Shown piece by piece: positions 25,303-33,450 of a stretch of DNA of 64,000 bases. The notes beneath the pieces were generated by a model, which saw only the letters and a list, made by a program, of their open reading frames with translations, was not told where the DNA came from and searched no databases. The DNA lies in contig NZ_LT800494.1 of NCBI RefSeq assembly GCF_900166665.1, forward strand, positions 772,673-836,672, read 5' to 3'. The position numbers and the translations under genes were made by a program. This DNA comes from Cytobacillus gottheilii (lineage in GTDB: Bacteria > Bacillota > Bacilli > Bacillales > Cytobacillaceae). Position 1 is the stretch's first letter. Every line of letters starts with the position of its first letter.

Positions 25303-25875
25303 ATTATTACGTTCAAACATTCCTGATTGAAGCATGTCTTTGATTGAGCTAACCCATATCGACTGTGGAATTCCAAAATGGTTCGGAATGGCGATTGATT
25401 GGAAAATATAGCCCAAAATGAGCGTGTCAGGCAAATGAGATTTTAATATGTTCTCCTGCTTTCCAAGACTGATAAAATCCTGCAAGTGTTTATACATATC
25501 AATTTGCATTTCCATCAATCTTTGCTTGTTTTTCTTCACCACTTCTGTAGAAGACTGTACTTGTTTGCCGATTTCTATTAACCGCTGCAAATTGGAATTT
25601 TGAAACATGAACGTAATCAGGAAGTCAAACTGTCCATTAAAATCTTTGATATGACTGATCTGCTGTAGCTCTTTATGAGACTGCTCCATCTCGAAAATCA
25701 TATAAGCAGTAATTAATTCATCTTTATTCTCAAAGTATTTATATATGGTTCCTCTGGCTACATTCAGAGCGTCTGCCAGATGGCTGAAAGTAAAACCTTC
25801 ATACCCATTGCTTAATAGTAAGGGCTTCACTTGTCTGTAAAGTTCCTCAAGTGAAAATTTGCGTTCCCGTGCCAT
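25300..25875 (-). CDS. TetR-family regulator of the MMPL exporter
   Basis: 191 residues from ATG 25875, with GAGGTGAG 6 nt upstream (an in-frame GTG at 25887 lies within that site). HTH: KFSLEELYRQVKPLLLSNGYEGFTFSHLADALNVARGTIYKYFENKDELITAYM. It is directly upstream of the MMPL gene on the same strand and divergent from another tetR gene. A 36-bp perfect-arm palindrome sits in the divergent promoter region. Confidence 0.88.
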   Translation of the reverse strand: MARERKFSLEELYRQVKPLLLSNGYEGFTFSHLADALNVARGTIYKYFENKDELITAYMIFEMEQSHKELQQISHIKDFNGQFDFLITFMFQNSNLQRLIEIGKQVQSSTEVVKKNKQRLMEMQIDMYKHLQDFISLGKQENILKSHLPDTLILGYIFQSIAIPNHFGIPQSIWVSSIKDMLQSGMFERNN

Positions 25876-25900
25876 AAAAAAACTCACCTCAACCCTTATT

Positions 25901-25936
25901 ATATTTCATTTAGCCTAGTTGTACTAAATGAAATAT
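25901..25936. promoter_or_regulatory. Palindromic operator between divergent tetR genes
   Basis: ATATTTCATTTAG (25901-25913) and CTAAATGAAATAT (25924-25936) are perfect 13-bp inverted arms with a 10-bp centre. It lies 26 bp from one tetR start and about 70 bp from the other. Probably an autoregulatory TetR site. Confidence 0.65.
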
Positions 25937-26006
25937 GACATTGACATTTCTAGGAAAATTCAGTCATAATATTACTTGAAAGTAATATAAAATGGAGATG
26001 TTCAAT

Positions 26007-26603
26007 ATGGCGATTCGAGGAAGGAAAAAAGGGGCGAACGGGGAGCAGACAAAGAAAATTTTATTAGAGGTGGCAGCGCAGGAGTTTGCAACTTGTGGTT
26101 ACCATGAAACAAAGGTAAGTACGATTGTAAAAAAAGCGAATGTTTCACAGCCAGCCTTTTACCTTTATTTTGAGAGCAAAGAACATATCTATCAGGAGCT
26201 AGTTCACCAGTTTCAGCTAAGACTATCTGTGTTAACTTCGGAGAGCAAGATTGAACCTGGAGTTGAAATGCCATCCCTTGCTGAAAAAATATCTTATGGA
26301 ATGGGCAGAATCTTGCGCTTCTTTTCAGAGAATCCGGACTTAACCAGAATTGGCTTTTATTCTTCTCAAGAAGCCATCCTCATCAAGCAAAAAATGACGG
26401 AACAGATATGTGGAAATCTTCGTGCAGAAGCAGAAAGCGGCTACTTTAAACCTCAAATGAACATAGCAATTGCAGCTGAATGTGTGATAGGTGCCATTGA
26501 GAGACTGACCTTAACAGAACTTTTAACAGGTAAAAGAAATGCTGAAGATTTGGCAAGTGAGATTGTTAACATCCTGTTGTATGGTTTGATTAATGATAAA
26601 TAA
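26007..26603 (+). CDS. TetR-family regulator
   Basis: 198 residues from ATG 26007, which has GGAGATG 8 nt upstream (an earlier in-frame ATG at 25992 lacks a site). HTH: ANGEQTKKILLEVAAQEFATCGYHETKVSTIVKKANVSQPAFYLYFESKEHIYQELV. The C-terminal part is of the YcnC/FadR-like TetR_C class by eye. It is divergent from the previous tetR and followed by a sinI-like small gene 38 bp on. Ligand and targets are unknown. Confidence 0.87.
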   Translation: MAIRGRKKGANGEQTKKILLEVAAQEFATCGYHETKVSTIVKKANVSQPAFYLYFESKEHIYQELVHQFQLRLSVLTSESKIEPGVEMPSLAEKISYGMGRILRFFSENPDLTRIGFYSSQEAILIKQKMTEQICGNLRAEAESGYFKPQMNIAIAAECVIGAIERLTLTELLTGKRNAEDLASEIVNILLYGLINDK

Positions 26604-26641
26604 TACATAATAGGATCAAGTTTATAAGGGGTTGAGGGGAA

Positions 26642-26782
26642 ATGAAGAGTGGAGATGGGCTTATAGATGAAGAATGGGTGATATTAATCCAGGCGGCAAA
26701 GGAGCTTGGTCTCACTCCAGAAGAAGTAAGAGAGTTTTTCTATGAACATGCAAAAGCTCAAGTGGATAGAGTTGCTGATTAA
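26642..26782 (+). CDS. SinI-like anti-repressor peptide
   Basis: 46 residues starting at ATG 26642, behind GAGGGG. The sequence LIDEEWVILIQAAKELGLTPEEVREFFYEHAK matches the SinI dimerisation domain (Bacillus SinI: LDQEWVELMVEAKEANISPEEIRKYLL). SinI binds SinR and frees biofilm and matrix genes. No SinR-like HTH gene follows, so it is an orphan that would act on a repressor encoded elsewhere. Start, length and homology are clear; the partner is not. Confidence 0.85.
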   Translation: MKSGDGLIDEEWVILIQAAKELGLTPEEVREFFYEHAKAQVDRVAD

Positions 26783-26829
26783 ATTTTCATATATATCATT
26801 TTACAACGTAAAGTATTTTATCCCCATAC

Positions 26830-26854
26830 AGTGCCTGCTAAGGTGCTTTTTTTT
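26830..26854 (+). terminator. Terminator after the sinI-like gene
   Basis: AGTGCC (26830-26835) can pair with GGTGCT (26842-26847) using two G-U pairs, followed by T8. The stem is short, so this is moderate. The rest of 26855-27003 shows nothing I can assign. Confidence 0.5.
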
Positions 26855-27003
26855 ATTCATAAATGAACAGAACCTGAGGAATTTACCTGCTAAGCTCAGG
26901 TGAATAGTAAGGAAAGTAAAGGTTTAGCTTCTGCCCATCAGTTACCGATCAACCATTCTAATGACTAATTTTTTATTTCGTCATACTAATCCCTTTCATT
27001 TTC

Positions 27004-27068
27004 TTTACAAAAATGTCTGAAAACTTTTACATTCTTTTAACCAACTGAACTTGGTGCCAAGGTATTCT
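27004..27068 (+). promoter_or_regulatory. Pho-box-like repeats plus GntR-type operator, promoter 1 of the phn region
   Basis: TTTACA at 27004 and 27026 and TTAACC at 27037 are spaced 22 and 11 bp, as in PhoP-binding sites of Bacillus. The near-palindrome ACTTGG-TGC-CAAGGT at 27049-27063 follows, overlapping a possible -10 (TATTCT at 27063). The same order and spacing is found before phnG. The PHP gene starts at 27098. PhoP and PhnF control are inferred. Confidence 0.6.
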
Positions 27069-27097
27069 TGAAGAAAACCATGTGGGAGGCTTTTATT

Positions 27098-27961
27098 ATG
27101 AAAACAGAGCTTCACTGTCATACAAATATATCAGATGGATCATATACGATTGATGATGTTTTAGCATTGGCTAATTATAACGGAGTATCTCATCTTGCTA
27201 TTACCAATCACGACACAACGAAGGGGCTGGAAGAGGCAATTGAGAAGGGGCAGCAGCAGGGGATCGAGGTCATTCCGGGGATAGAAATTTCAGCATATGA
27301 TTTTGAGAGAAATCGCCGTGTTCATATCCTTGGATACTTTATAACACCAGGTGATGAAGAACTTGAAAAGATTGTCCAGCCGCTCGTTGAAAGAAGGCAT
27401 AGTGCTTCACAGAAAATGACCAAGAGGCTGATCGAGGCTGGTTATCAAATTACTTGGGAACGGTGCCTTGAATTGGCGCATGGCGGAACAGGGGTATATA
27501 AGCAGCATATCATGCAGGCTTTAATTGAGGGAGGATATTGTGATTCTATCTATGGTCCGCTTTATAAAAAACTGTTTAGCCGTGGTCAAAATGGAGAACA
27601 GCCTGGCATTGCTTTTATCCCAATGCAATATCTTGATGCGGTTCAAGCAGTGAAAGCAATTATCTCAGCAGGAGGAGTTCCTGTCCTTGCCCATCCAGGC
27701 CAGTATAAAAGCTTCGAACTTGTACCTGATTTGGTTGAAGCGGGTTTACAGGGAATCGAAATTTGGCATCCTTTGCACAAGCGTGAAGATGAAGAACAAG
27801 CGAAATATTTAGCGAAAACGTATGGCCTCATCGAAACTGGCGGATCCGATTTTCATGGATCGTATGATGAAAAACCAGTAGTGATTGGGAGCAGAAATCC
27901 TGGGATTGATGTTGTTAGACAGCTAAAAGAAAGAAAACAGCAAAGGGGAGTTAAGGTTTAA
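27098..27961 (+). CDS. PHP-domain phosphodiesterase (PhnPP-like)
   Basis: 287 residues from ATG 27098, with GGAGG 8 nt upstream (TTG 27068 is less likely). Metal ligands of the PHP fold: ELHCHTNISDGSYTIDDVLALA (HxH), ITNHDT, IPGIEISAY, VLAHPGQY and a final GGSDFHGSY. Close relatives hydrolyse RNA 5' ends or small phosphodiesters. In C-P lyase operons a PHP enzyme (PhnPP) can open 5-phosphoribosyl 1,2-cyclic phosphate in place of PhnP. No PhnP-type metallo-beta-lactamase gene occurs in this cluster, which supports that role. It is the first gene of the phosphonate region. Confidence 0.85.
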   Translation: MKTELHCHTNISDGSYTIDDVLALANYNGVSHLAITNHDTTKGLEEAIEKGQQQGIEVIPGIEISAYDFERNRRVHILGYFITPGDEELEKIVQPLVERRHSASQKMTKRLIEAGYQITWERCLELAHGGTGVYKQHIMQALIEGGYCDSIYGPLYKKLFSRGQNGEQPGIAFIPMQYLDAVQAVKAIISAGGVPVLAHPGQYKSFELVPDLVEAGLQGIEIWHPLHKREDEEQAKYLAKTYGLIETGGSDFHGSYDEKPVVIGSRNPGIDVVRQLKERKQQRGVKV

Positions 27962-28001
27962 ATAGGGTTTTTCATGAAAATAGAAAGGGGCGAATTTCAA
28001 C

Positions 28002-28637
28002 ATGCCAGTCATCTATCAGCCTATTAAAACGCCAGCAAATCGATCGATTGTTCCGCTTATTGAGGAATCATGTGAGATTATAAATTGTTTTGCCGGAGAA
28101 TGGACGGCCATTGGAAGAAACAATAAATTGATAGAATCTTCTATTGGTGATTATTCATACACAATGGAAGATGTAACAATTAACTATTCTGAGATCGGGA
28201 AGTTTTGTTCCATTGCATCACATGTCTGCATAAATCCTGTTCAGCATCCAATGGATCGGGTTTCCCAGCATCACATTACCTATCGCAGATTACAGTACCA
28301 GTTAAAGGAAAACGATGATGAAGCGTTTTTTGATTGGCGCCGAAGTCATAAAGTGAAAATTGGTCATGATGTCTGGATTGGTCATGGTGCCATTATTATG
28401 AAAGGTGTGGAAATAGGCAATGGAGCAGTCGTGGGTGCGGGTGCGGTTGTGACAAAGAATGTTGAACCCTATTCCATAGTGGCTGGAGTGCCAGCCAAAC
28501 CTATTCGAAAAAGGTTTTCAGATGAAATTGCCGCGAAACTGGAAAAGGTTTCTTGGTGGGATTGGCCTAGAGAAAAGCTCGAAAATCACCTGGATGACTT
28601 AAACGATGTTGAGCTGTTTATTAAAAAGCATGGGTGA
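28002..28637 (+). CDS. Phosphonate-cluster hexapeptide-repeat acyltransferase
   Basis: 211 residues of left-handed beta-helix type: [106 protein letters not shown]. This is the xenobiotic acetyltransferase (CAT-like) pattern, with the catalytic His in the VSQHH region. A member of this family often sits in phn operons, where it may acylate aminoalkylphosphonates. The start is 40 bp after the PHP gene. Confidence 0.85.
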   Translation: MPVIYQPIKTPANRSIVPLIEESCEIINCFAGEWTAIGRNNKLIESSIGDYSYTMEDVTINYSEIGKFCSIASHVCINPVQHPMDRVSQHHITYRRLQYQLKENDDEAFFDWRRSHKVKIGHDVWIGHGAIIMKGVEIGNGAVVGAGAVVTKNVEPYSIVAGVPAKPIRKRFSDEIAAKLEKVSWWDWPREKLENHLDDLNDVELFIKKHG

Positions 28638-28678
28638 TGAAAAAAAGGCTTCGATTTCTTTTGAAAGGAGCAAGTCCT

Positions 28679-29380
28679 ATGTCTGGTAAAGCCAAAGTTG
28701 TAGACAGAATGATTATGGAAATTCGAGAAGGAAAGTATAAACCGAGTGATAAACTGCCCTCAGAAAATGATTTGGCAGATCAGTATAAAGTGCCGAGGAT
28801 GGTTATTCGCAAAGCATATGAACGGCTGCAGGAATTAGGCTATATTTTTTCAAAGCAAGGAAAAGGAAGCTTTGTGCAAAATCAAAGTCTGCAAATTCCT
28901 CTGATCTTAACGGGAGATGTAAGCTTTAGCGAGAAAATGCAGGGGTTGAATTATGAGTTTCGGACCAGTTTGCTGTGCTGTGAACCTATCGAGTATGATC
29001 CGCAGATTTATCATGTGCTGCAGGCGAGACAGGGGGATCTTGTTTATAAAATAAGCAGGCTGAGGATCGTAGAAAATTGCCCAATTGCCATACATACTTC
29101 TTTTTTGCCGCAGAAGGTCTTTCAGGAGATTGGTGATGAAGGGAAAAACATTACATCCATCTTTCAATATTATCGAACGCATGGTTTTAGTCAATTTGAA
29201 TCTATGCGGAGTGAACTTACTGTGGAGTTCCCGGATGAATCTTCTCGTGAAGTGTTGAAGTGTCCCAGTCTTGTACCATTGCTTGTGCTTGAATCAGGCT
29301 GTAAGGATCGTGAATCAGGAAAGGTATTGGAATATTCAAAGATCCTGTATCGCAGTGACTGTTTTACATATGTGCTCTAA
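28679..29380 (+). CDS. phnF: GntR/HutC-type regulator of the phn genes
   Basis: 233 residues from ATG 28679, with GGAG 8 nt upstream; a longer frame starts at 28634 but lacks a site. N-terminal winged HTH: VVDRMIMEIREGKYKPSDKLPSENDLADQYKVPRMVIRKAYERLQELGYIFSKQGKGSFV. The C-terminal UTRA domain (SLLCCEPIEYDPQIYHVLQARQGDLVYKISRLRIVENCPIAIHTSFLPQKVF) binds a small effector. PhnF family by context. A shared ACTTGG...CAAGGT site before the PHP gene and before phnG is the likely operator. Confidence 0.88.
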   Translation: MSGKAKVVDRMIMEIREGKYKPSDKLPSENDLADQYKVPRMVIRKAYERLQELGYIFSKQGKGSFVQNQSLQIPLILTGDVSFSEKMQGLNYEFRTSLLCCEPIEYDPQIYHVLQARQGDLVYKISRLRIVENCPIAIHTSFLPQKVFQEIGDEGKNITSIFQYYRTHGFSQFESMRSELTVEFPDESSREVLKCPSLVPLLVLESGCKDRESGKVLEYSKILYRSDCFTYVL

Positions 29381-29473
29381 ATAGATTTGTGGCCGCCAAA
29401 CGCAATGTGTTTGGCGGTTTTTGTATATGATGTTTTTTCCTTTCATAACGGCTGCTGCCACTATCTTTTCATC

Positions 29474-29540
29474 TTTACAAAACACAAACAAATCTTAACG
29501 GTTCTTTTACGTTCGTTCACTTGGCAACAAGGTACATTTA
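29474..29540 (+). promoter_or_regulatory. Pho-box-like repeats plus GntR-type operator, promoter 2 (phnG)
   Basis: TTTACA 29474, TTAACG 29495, TTTACG 29506 and TTCACT 29516 run at 10-11-bp multiples. ACTTGG-CAA-CAAGGT follows at 29519-29533, 45 bp after the first repeat, exactly as in promoter 1. A possible -10 (TACATT) begins at 29533. It is 43 bp before the phnG start. Confidence 0.6.
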
Positions 29541-29575
29541 ATGTGCAGGACAAAGACAGTAACGGAGGCTATTGT

Positions 29576-30001
29576 ATGAAAAGAAAAAGAAGAACGGAAA
29601 TTTTGATCAATGGCTCCCATGAGCTAGTGAAGGAATTCGCTGAAGAGGTATTCGGAAATTTTGACGTAAAGATCATTCAGAAACCTGAGAATGGCTTAGT
29701 TATGCTGAAGGTAAGAGAGACTTCTAAGAAGAGCTTATATTATCCAGGAGAGGTTTTCGTAACAGAGTGTAAAGTGCAAGTAGAAGAAAGCATTGGCGTT
29801 GGAATCGTTATGGGAGATCATCCTGAGCTTGCATATAACCTAGCTGTTGTGGATGCAGCTTTTGGAGCGAATGTATCAATAACAGAAAATTGGATTCCCC
29901 GTCTTTTAGAAGAGGAGAAGAGAATAAATCAGCAAAAAGCAGCTATGCAATCTGACATATTAAAAACAAAAGTAAATTTTGAAAATATGGATGTTTCATA
30001 A
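29576..30001 (+). CDS. phnG: C-P lyase subunit PhnG
   Basis: 141 residues from ATG 29576, with GGAGG 7 nt upstream; a longer open frame upstream is not part of the gene because it lies over the promoter. Sequence: PENGLVMLKVRETSKKSLYYPGEVFVTECKVQVEESIGVGIVMGDHPELAYNLAVVDAAF. PhnG forms the core complex with PhnH, PhnI and PhnJ, and with PhnI attaches the phosphonate to the ribose of ATP. First gene of phnGHIJKML. Confidence 0.93.
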   Translation: MKRKRRTEILINGSHELVKEFAEEVFGNFDVKIIQKPENGLVMLKVRETSKKSLYYPGEVFVTECKVQVEESIGVGIVMGDHPELAYNLAVVDAAFGANVSITENWIPRLLEEEKRINQQKAAMQSDILKTKVNFENMDVS

Positions 30002-30013
30002 GGAGTGAAACCA

Positions 30014-30619
30014 ATGAAATTTAATATAGTTCATGATGTTCAATCTGTCTACAGGAAATTAGTAGACGCTATCTCAAGACCAGGAGAACTGGCCAGCCTG
30101 CAGCGGGAGTGCTTGTTGGTAAAGGGTGAAAATTATCTTAGTGATCATCAGTCGGTGCTTTTATTGGCTCTTACTATGCTTGATCAGGAAGTAACTTTTA
30201 AAGTCCTATCAGAGAAGGAAGAAATCATAAGCAAGGTGATTTATCAGCTGACAAATGCAAAACCGGCACAGCTAGAGCAAGCTGACTATATTTTTGTTTT
30301 ACATGATGCAGAAGCAGGAGCATTAGAACAGGCAATACATATGGCGAAGGAAGGCACTTTATATAACCCTCATCTATCAGCAAGCATCATTGCTGAAACA
30401 AAGTCTGTCAGCAGTGGAGAAGAGTTTCTGCTAAAAGGGCCTGGAATTCCGGAAAGTATTGTGATTGCAACAGATCTGCCTCGTGGATGGGCAAAAAAGC
30501 GCGCTGCTAAAAACAAAGAATATCCGCTGGGCATTGATCTCTTCCTTATTGATGCAGATCAGCAATTACTGGCAATTCCCCGGACAGCTCAAATGACTGA
30601 AAAACAGGTGATGATCTAA
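30014..30619 (+). CDS. phnH: C-P lyase subunit PhnH
   Basis: 201 residues from ATG 30014, with AAGGAG 8 nt upstream. Opening MKFNIVHDVQSVYRKLVDAISRPGELASL and the later LLKGPGIPESI and YPLGIDLFLIDADQQLLAIPRTAQM are typical. Structural member of the PhnGHIJ core complex. Its stop overlaps the phnI start (TAATG). Confidence 0.92.
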   Translation: MKFNIVHDVQSVYRKLVDAISRPGELASLQRECLLVKGENYLSDHQSVLLLALTMLDQEVTFKVLSEKEEIISKVIYQLTNAKPAQLEQADYIFVLHDAEAGALEQAIHMAKEGTLYNPHLSASIIAETKSVSSGEEFLLKGPGIPESIVIATDLPRGWAKKRAAKNKEYPLGIDLFLIDADQQLLAIPRTAQMTEKQVMI

Positions 30620-31737
30620 TGGGTTATGTAGCAGTAAAGGGTGGAACAGAAGCGATCGAAGAGTCAATCAAACGTTTGCAGTACGAAAGAGTGAAAAGCG
30701 GAAAAAGCATTGAAGTGGAAAAGATTCAAGCAGGTATGCGGGGGCTTGTCGACCAAGTGATGTCTGAGAGCAGCCTCTATGATGAGACTTTGGCTGCATT
30801 GGCAATTAAGCAGGCAGAGGGCAATCCTGAAGAAGCCGTGTTTTTATTAAGAGCATACCGGTCGACCGTTCCAAGAAAGCATTATTCAAGAAGTATTGAA
30901 TCACATCAAATGTTTATTGAACGAAGGATTTCAGCAAGTTTTAAAGACATTCCCGGCGGCCAAATTCTAGGAGCCACAACAGATTATACACATCGGCTTC
31001 TAAATTTTGATCTTTCACAGGAAAATGACGATGAGGCTCTAAAATGGCTGAACAGCAATGTGCAAAGTGTAAATTCAGAGGAAAAGGTAAAAACGTTTCC
31101 GAAGGTGCTCGATTATTTGAGAAATGAAGGATTAATTATTCCCTGTGAAAATAATGATGAAACCCCTGATGATATTACAAGAGAAAGCTTGGAATTCCCA
31201 GCCAGCCGCAGTGCAAGACTGCAGGTTCTGACAAGAGGTCAAACGGGGACCATTACTTCCTTAGGATATGCGGTCATTCGCGGCTATGGAACCACTCACC
31301 CTACAGTAGGAGAGCTTCGTGTTGGGACACTGCCGGTAACGGTGGGGCTTCCTCAGCTTGGAACTGACGAAATAGATGAAAATGATGTTTATTATATTGG
31401 GGAACTGAAAGCGACAGAGGTTGAGATGCTTATGCCAGTAACAGCTGAGAAGGAGCTTGGGAAAAACGAAATGGAATTCGAAATTGGCTATGGCTTTTGC
31501 TTTGGCCAGAATGAAACAAAAGCGATTGCAATGGGAATCCTGGATTATTGTCTTGAGCATCCGAATACCGATTTTCCTAGCCATAATGAAGAATTTGTTT
31601 TGTATCATATTGATTCTGTTGAATCAACTGGGTTTATCTCGCATTTAAAAATGCCTCATTACGTAACATTCCAATCTAAGCTGGATTCTGTACGGAAAAC
31701 AAAGCAGCAGGAAAAAGAAGAGGTGGCAAGTGTATGA
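30619..31737 (+). CDS. phnI: C-P lyase subunit PhnI
   Basis: 372 residues. MGYVAVKGGTEAIEESIKRL, ALAIKQAEGNPEEAVFLLRAYRSTVPR, FKDIPGGQILGATTDYTHRLLNF, SARLQVLTRGQTGTITSLGYAVIRGYG and GYGFCFGQNETKAIAMGILD match the family over its normal length. PhnI is the nucleosidase-like subunit that, with G, H and L, makes alpha-D-ribose-1-phosphonate 5-triphosphate. It overlaps phnJ by an ATGA. Confidence 0.95.
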   Translation: MGYVAVKGGTEAIEESIKRLQYERVKSGKSIEVEKIQAGMRGLVDQVMSESSLYDETLAALAIKQAEGNPEEAVFLLRAYRSTVPRKHYSRSIESHQMFIERRISASFKDIPGGQILGATTDYTHRLLNFDLSQENDDEALKWLNSNVQSVNSEEKVKTFPKVLDYLRNEGLIIPCENNDETPDDITRESLEFPASRSARLQVLTRGQTGTITSLGYAVIRGYGTTHPTVGELRVGTLPVTVGLPQLGTDEIDENDVYYIGELKATEVEMLMPVTAEKELGKNEMEFEIGYGFCFGQNETKAIAMGILDYCLEHPNTDFPSHNEEFVLYHIDSVESTGFISHLKMPHYVTFQSKLDSVRKTKQQEKEEVASV

Positions 31738-32600
31738 AAAATGCTTATAATTTTGCCTTTTTCGATGAAGGCTCGAAAAAAGAGATTCGCAGAGCCACTC
31801 TAAAGGCCATTGCAATCCCTGGTTATCAAGTTCCATTTGCATCCAGAGAAATGCCGATTGGGCGTGGATGGGGAACGGGCGGACTGCAGTTGACTCTTTC
31901 TCTAATCGGCAAAGAGGATACTTTAAAAGTGATTGATCAAGGCTCAGATGAATCGGTCAATGCAGTGAGCATTAAAAAACTTATCTTTGATACAACTAGG
32001 GTGCCAACGACAGACCGGACTGCAGAAGCCACTTTGATACAGTCCCGCCACCGCATTCCTGAGGTGCCGTTAACCAAAAAGCAAATTCTAATTCTGCAGG
32101 TGCCCACTCCAGAACCACTGCGTTCTTATGAACCAAGTGAAATGGAAACGAAAAAGCTTCATGGTGAAAAAGAATATAGCGGTGCATGGCTTATGCTGTT
32201 TGAACAAATTATGAAGTATGGAAACATGACAACTGGAGCCGATCATCCTGTCCTCGTAAATAATCGTTATGTGATGGCACCAAGTCCGATACCGAGGTTT
32301 GATAATCCTAAAATGGAAGATAGTGAAGCGCTTATTCTTCTTGGAGCAGGCAGGGAGAAAAAGGTATATGCTATTCCTCCTTACACGAAGGTAAAATCAT
32401 TGGATTTTGAAGATTACCCGTTTCAAAAAGAAGAGTTTTCTGGAAAACAATGCCGTCTATGCGGCGCTGCAGATGTTTTTTTAGATGAATTGATTGATGA
32501 AGAAACATCAGAAACCGTCTATCAATGCAATGATACAAGCTATTGTTTGGATACGTTAAATGGAGTCCAAGGAATGGAGGCAGTCAATGAATCAATTTGA
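31734..32600 (+). CDS. phnJ: C-P lyase subunit PhnJ (radical SAM)
   Basis: 288 residues. The C-terminal cluster C-RL-C-(21)-C-NDTSY-C (about 240-272) gives the Cx2Cx21Cx5C set of PhnJ that holds the 4Fe-4S cluster and the catalytic Cys. N-terminal YNFAFFDEGSKKEIRRATLKAIAIPGYQVPFASREMPIGRGWGTGGLQLTLS is conserved. The enzyme cleaves the C-P bond by a radical route, releasing the hydrocarbon and ribose cyclic phosphate. Confidence 0.96.
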   Translation: MKNAYNFAFFDEGSKKEIRRATLKAIAIPGYQVPFASREMPIGRGWGTGGLQLTLSLIGKEDTLKVIDQGSDESVNAVSIKKLIFDTTRVPTTDRTAEATLIQSRHRIPEVPLTKKQILILQVPTPEPLRSYEPSEMETKKLHGEKEYSGAWLMLFEQIMKYGNMTTGADHPVLVNNRYVMAPSPIPRFDNPKMEDSEALILLGAGREKKVYAIPPYTKVKSLDFEDYPFQKEEFSGKQCRLCGAADVFLDELIDEETSETVYQCNDTSYCLDTLNGVQGMEAVNESI

Positions 32601-33432
32601 AAAGCCAGTATTATCGGTGAAAAATTTAAATAAGCAATTCGGGAAAGGCTGCTCGCATTGCAGGCAAGCTGATTCGCCTTCTCTTATTAAAAATTACTGC
32701 CGGGTTTGCGGAACGGTGTATGCGTGCAGAGAGGTTTCGTTTGATGTATTTCCCGGAGAAGTGCTTGGCATTGTCGGTGAAAGCGGGAGCGGCAAGTCAA
32801 CATTAATGCAGTGCCTGTATTTCGATCAGCCAGTGTCCAGTGGGGAAGCCTATATGAATTCCTATGAAAATGGACATCAAAATCTTTTCGGGGAATCCTC
32901 CCAGCAGCAGCGGTATATTCGCAATCATATGATCGGAAAGGTGTATCAAAATCCGCTGCTTGGCTTAAAAATGGATTTCTCCTCCATCGGAAATATAGCA
33001 GAAAAGCTGATTGCAGCAGGAGGCACAAATGTAGGTGTTATGGAAGAAAGAGGAAGTGACCTGCTGAACCAGGTAAATATTCCTGTGCATCGCAGGAAGG
33101 AAGCACCAAAGAACTTTTCAGGTGGAATGCAGCAGCGTGTGCAAATCGCAAAAGCATTATCAAATAAGCCTCCGTTGCTGCTGCTTGATGAAGTAACTAC
33201 AGGTCTGGATTTGTCTGTACAGGCAAATGTACTTGATTTGATCAAAGGTCTTCAGCATGAACTGCAAATCAGTATTGTTCTTGTATCGCATGATCTCGGG
33301 GTGATCCGCATGCTTGCAGACCGAACACTCGTTATGCTCGAAGGAAGAGTGATTGAACAAGGTTTGACAGATCAAATTCTAGAGGATCCGCAGCATGCAT
33401 ATACGCAGCAGCTCGTTCATTCTCTGCTATAA
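32587..33432 (+). CDS. phnK: C-P lyase ATP-binding subunit PhnK
   Basis: 281 residues from ATG 32587 (GGAGG 6 nt upstream), overlapping the end of phnJ by 14 bp. ABC ATPase: Walker A GESGSGKST, signature FSGGMQQRVQIAKAL, Walker B LLLLDEVTTGLD. Between the first strand and Walker A it has an insert with CSHC and YCRVCGTVYAC, two CxxC pairs that look like a small zinc ribbon. The E. coli protein as I recall it lacks this. PhnK docks on PhnJ; here the insert might help that contact, which is inference. Confidence 0.93.
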   Translation: MNQFEKPVLSVKNLNKQFGKGCSHCRQADSPSLIKNYCRVCGTVYACREVSFDVFPGEVLGIVGESGSGKSTLMQCLYFDQPVSSGEAYMNSYENGHQNLFGESSQQQRYIRNHMIGKVYQNPLLGLKMDFSSIGNIAEKLIAAGGTNVGVMEERGSDLLNQVNIPVHRRKEAPKNFSGGMQQRVQIAKALSNKPPLLLLDEVTTGLDLSVQANVLDLIKGLQHELQISIVLVSHDLGVIRMLADRTLVMLEGRVIEQGLTDQILEDPQHAYTQQLVHSLL

Positions 33433-33450
33433 GAAAGGGGGACACATGAA

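Noticed and set aside
29387..29575. N-terminal extension of PhnG
   Set aside because: The frame is open, but it covers the Pho-like repeats and operator, and the normal PhnG length and a good RBS fit ATG 29576.
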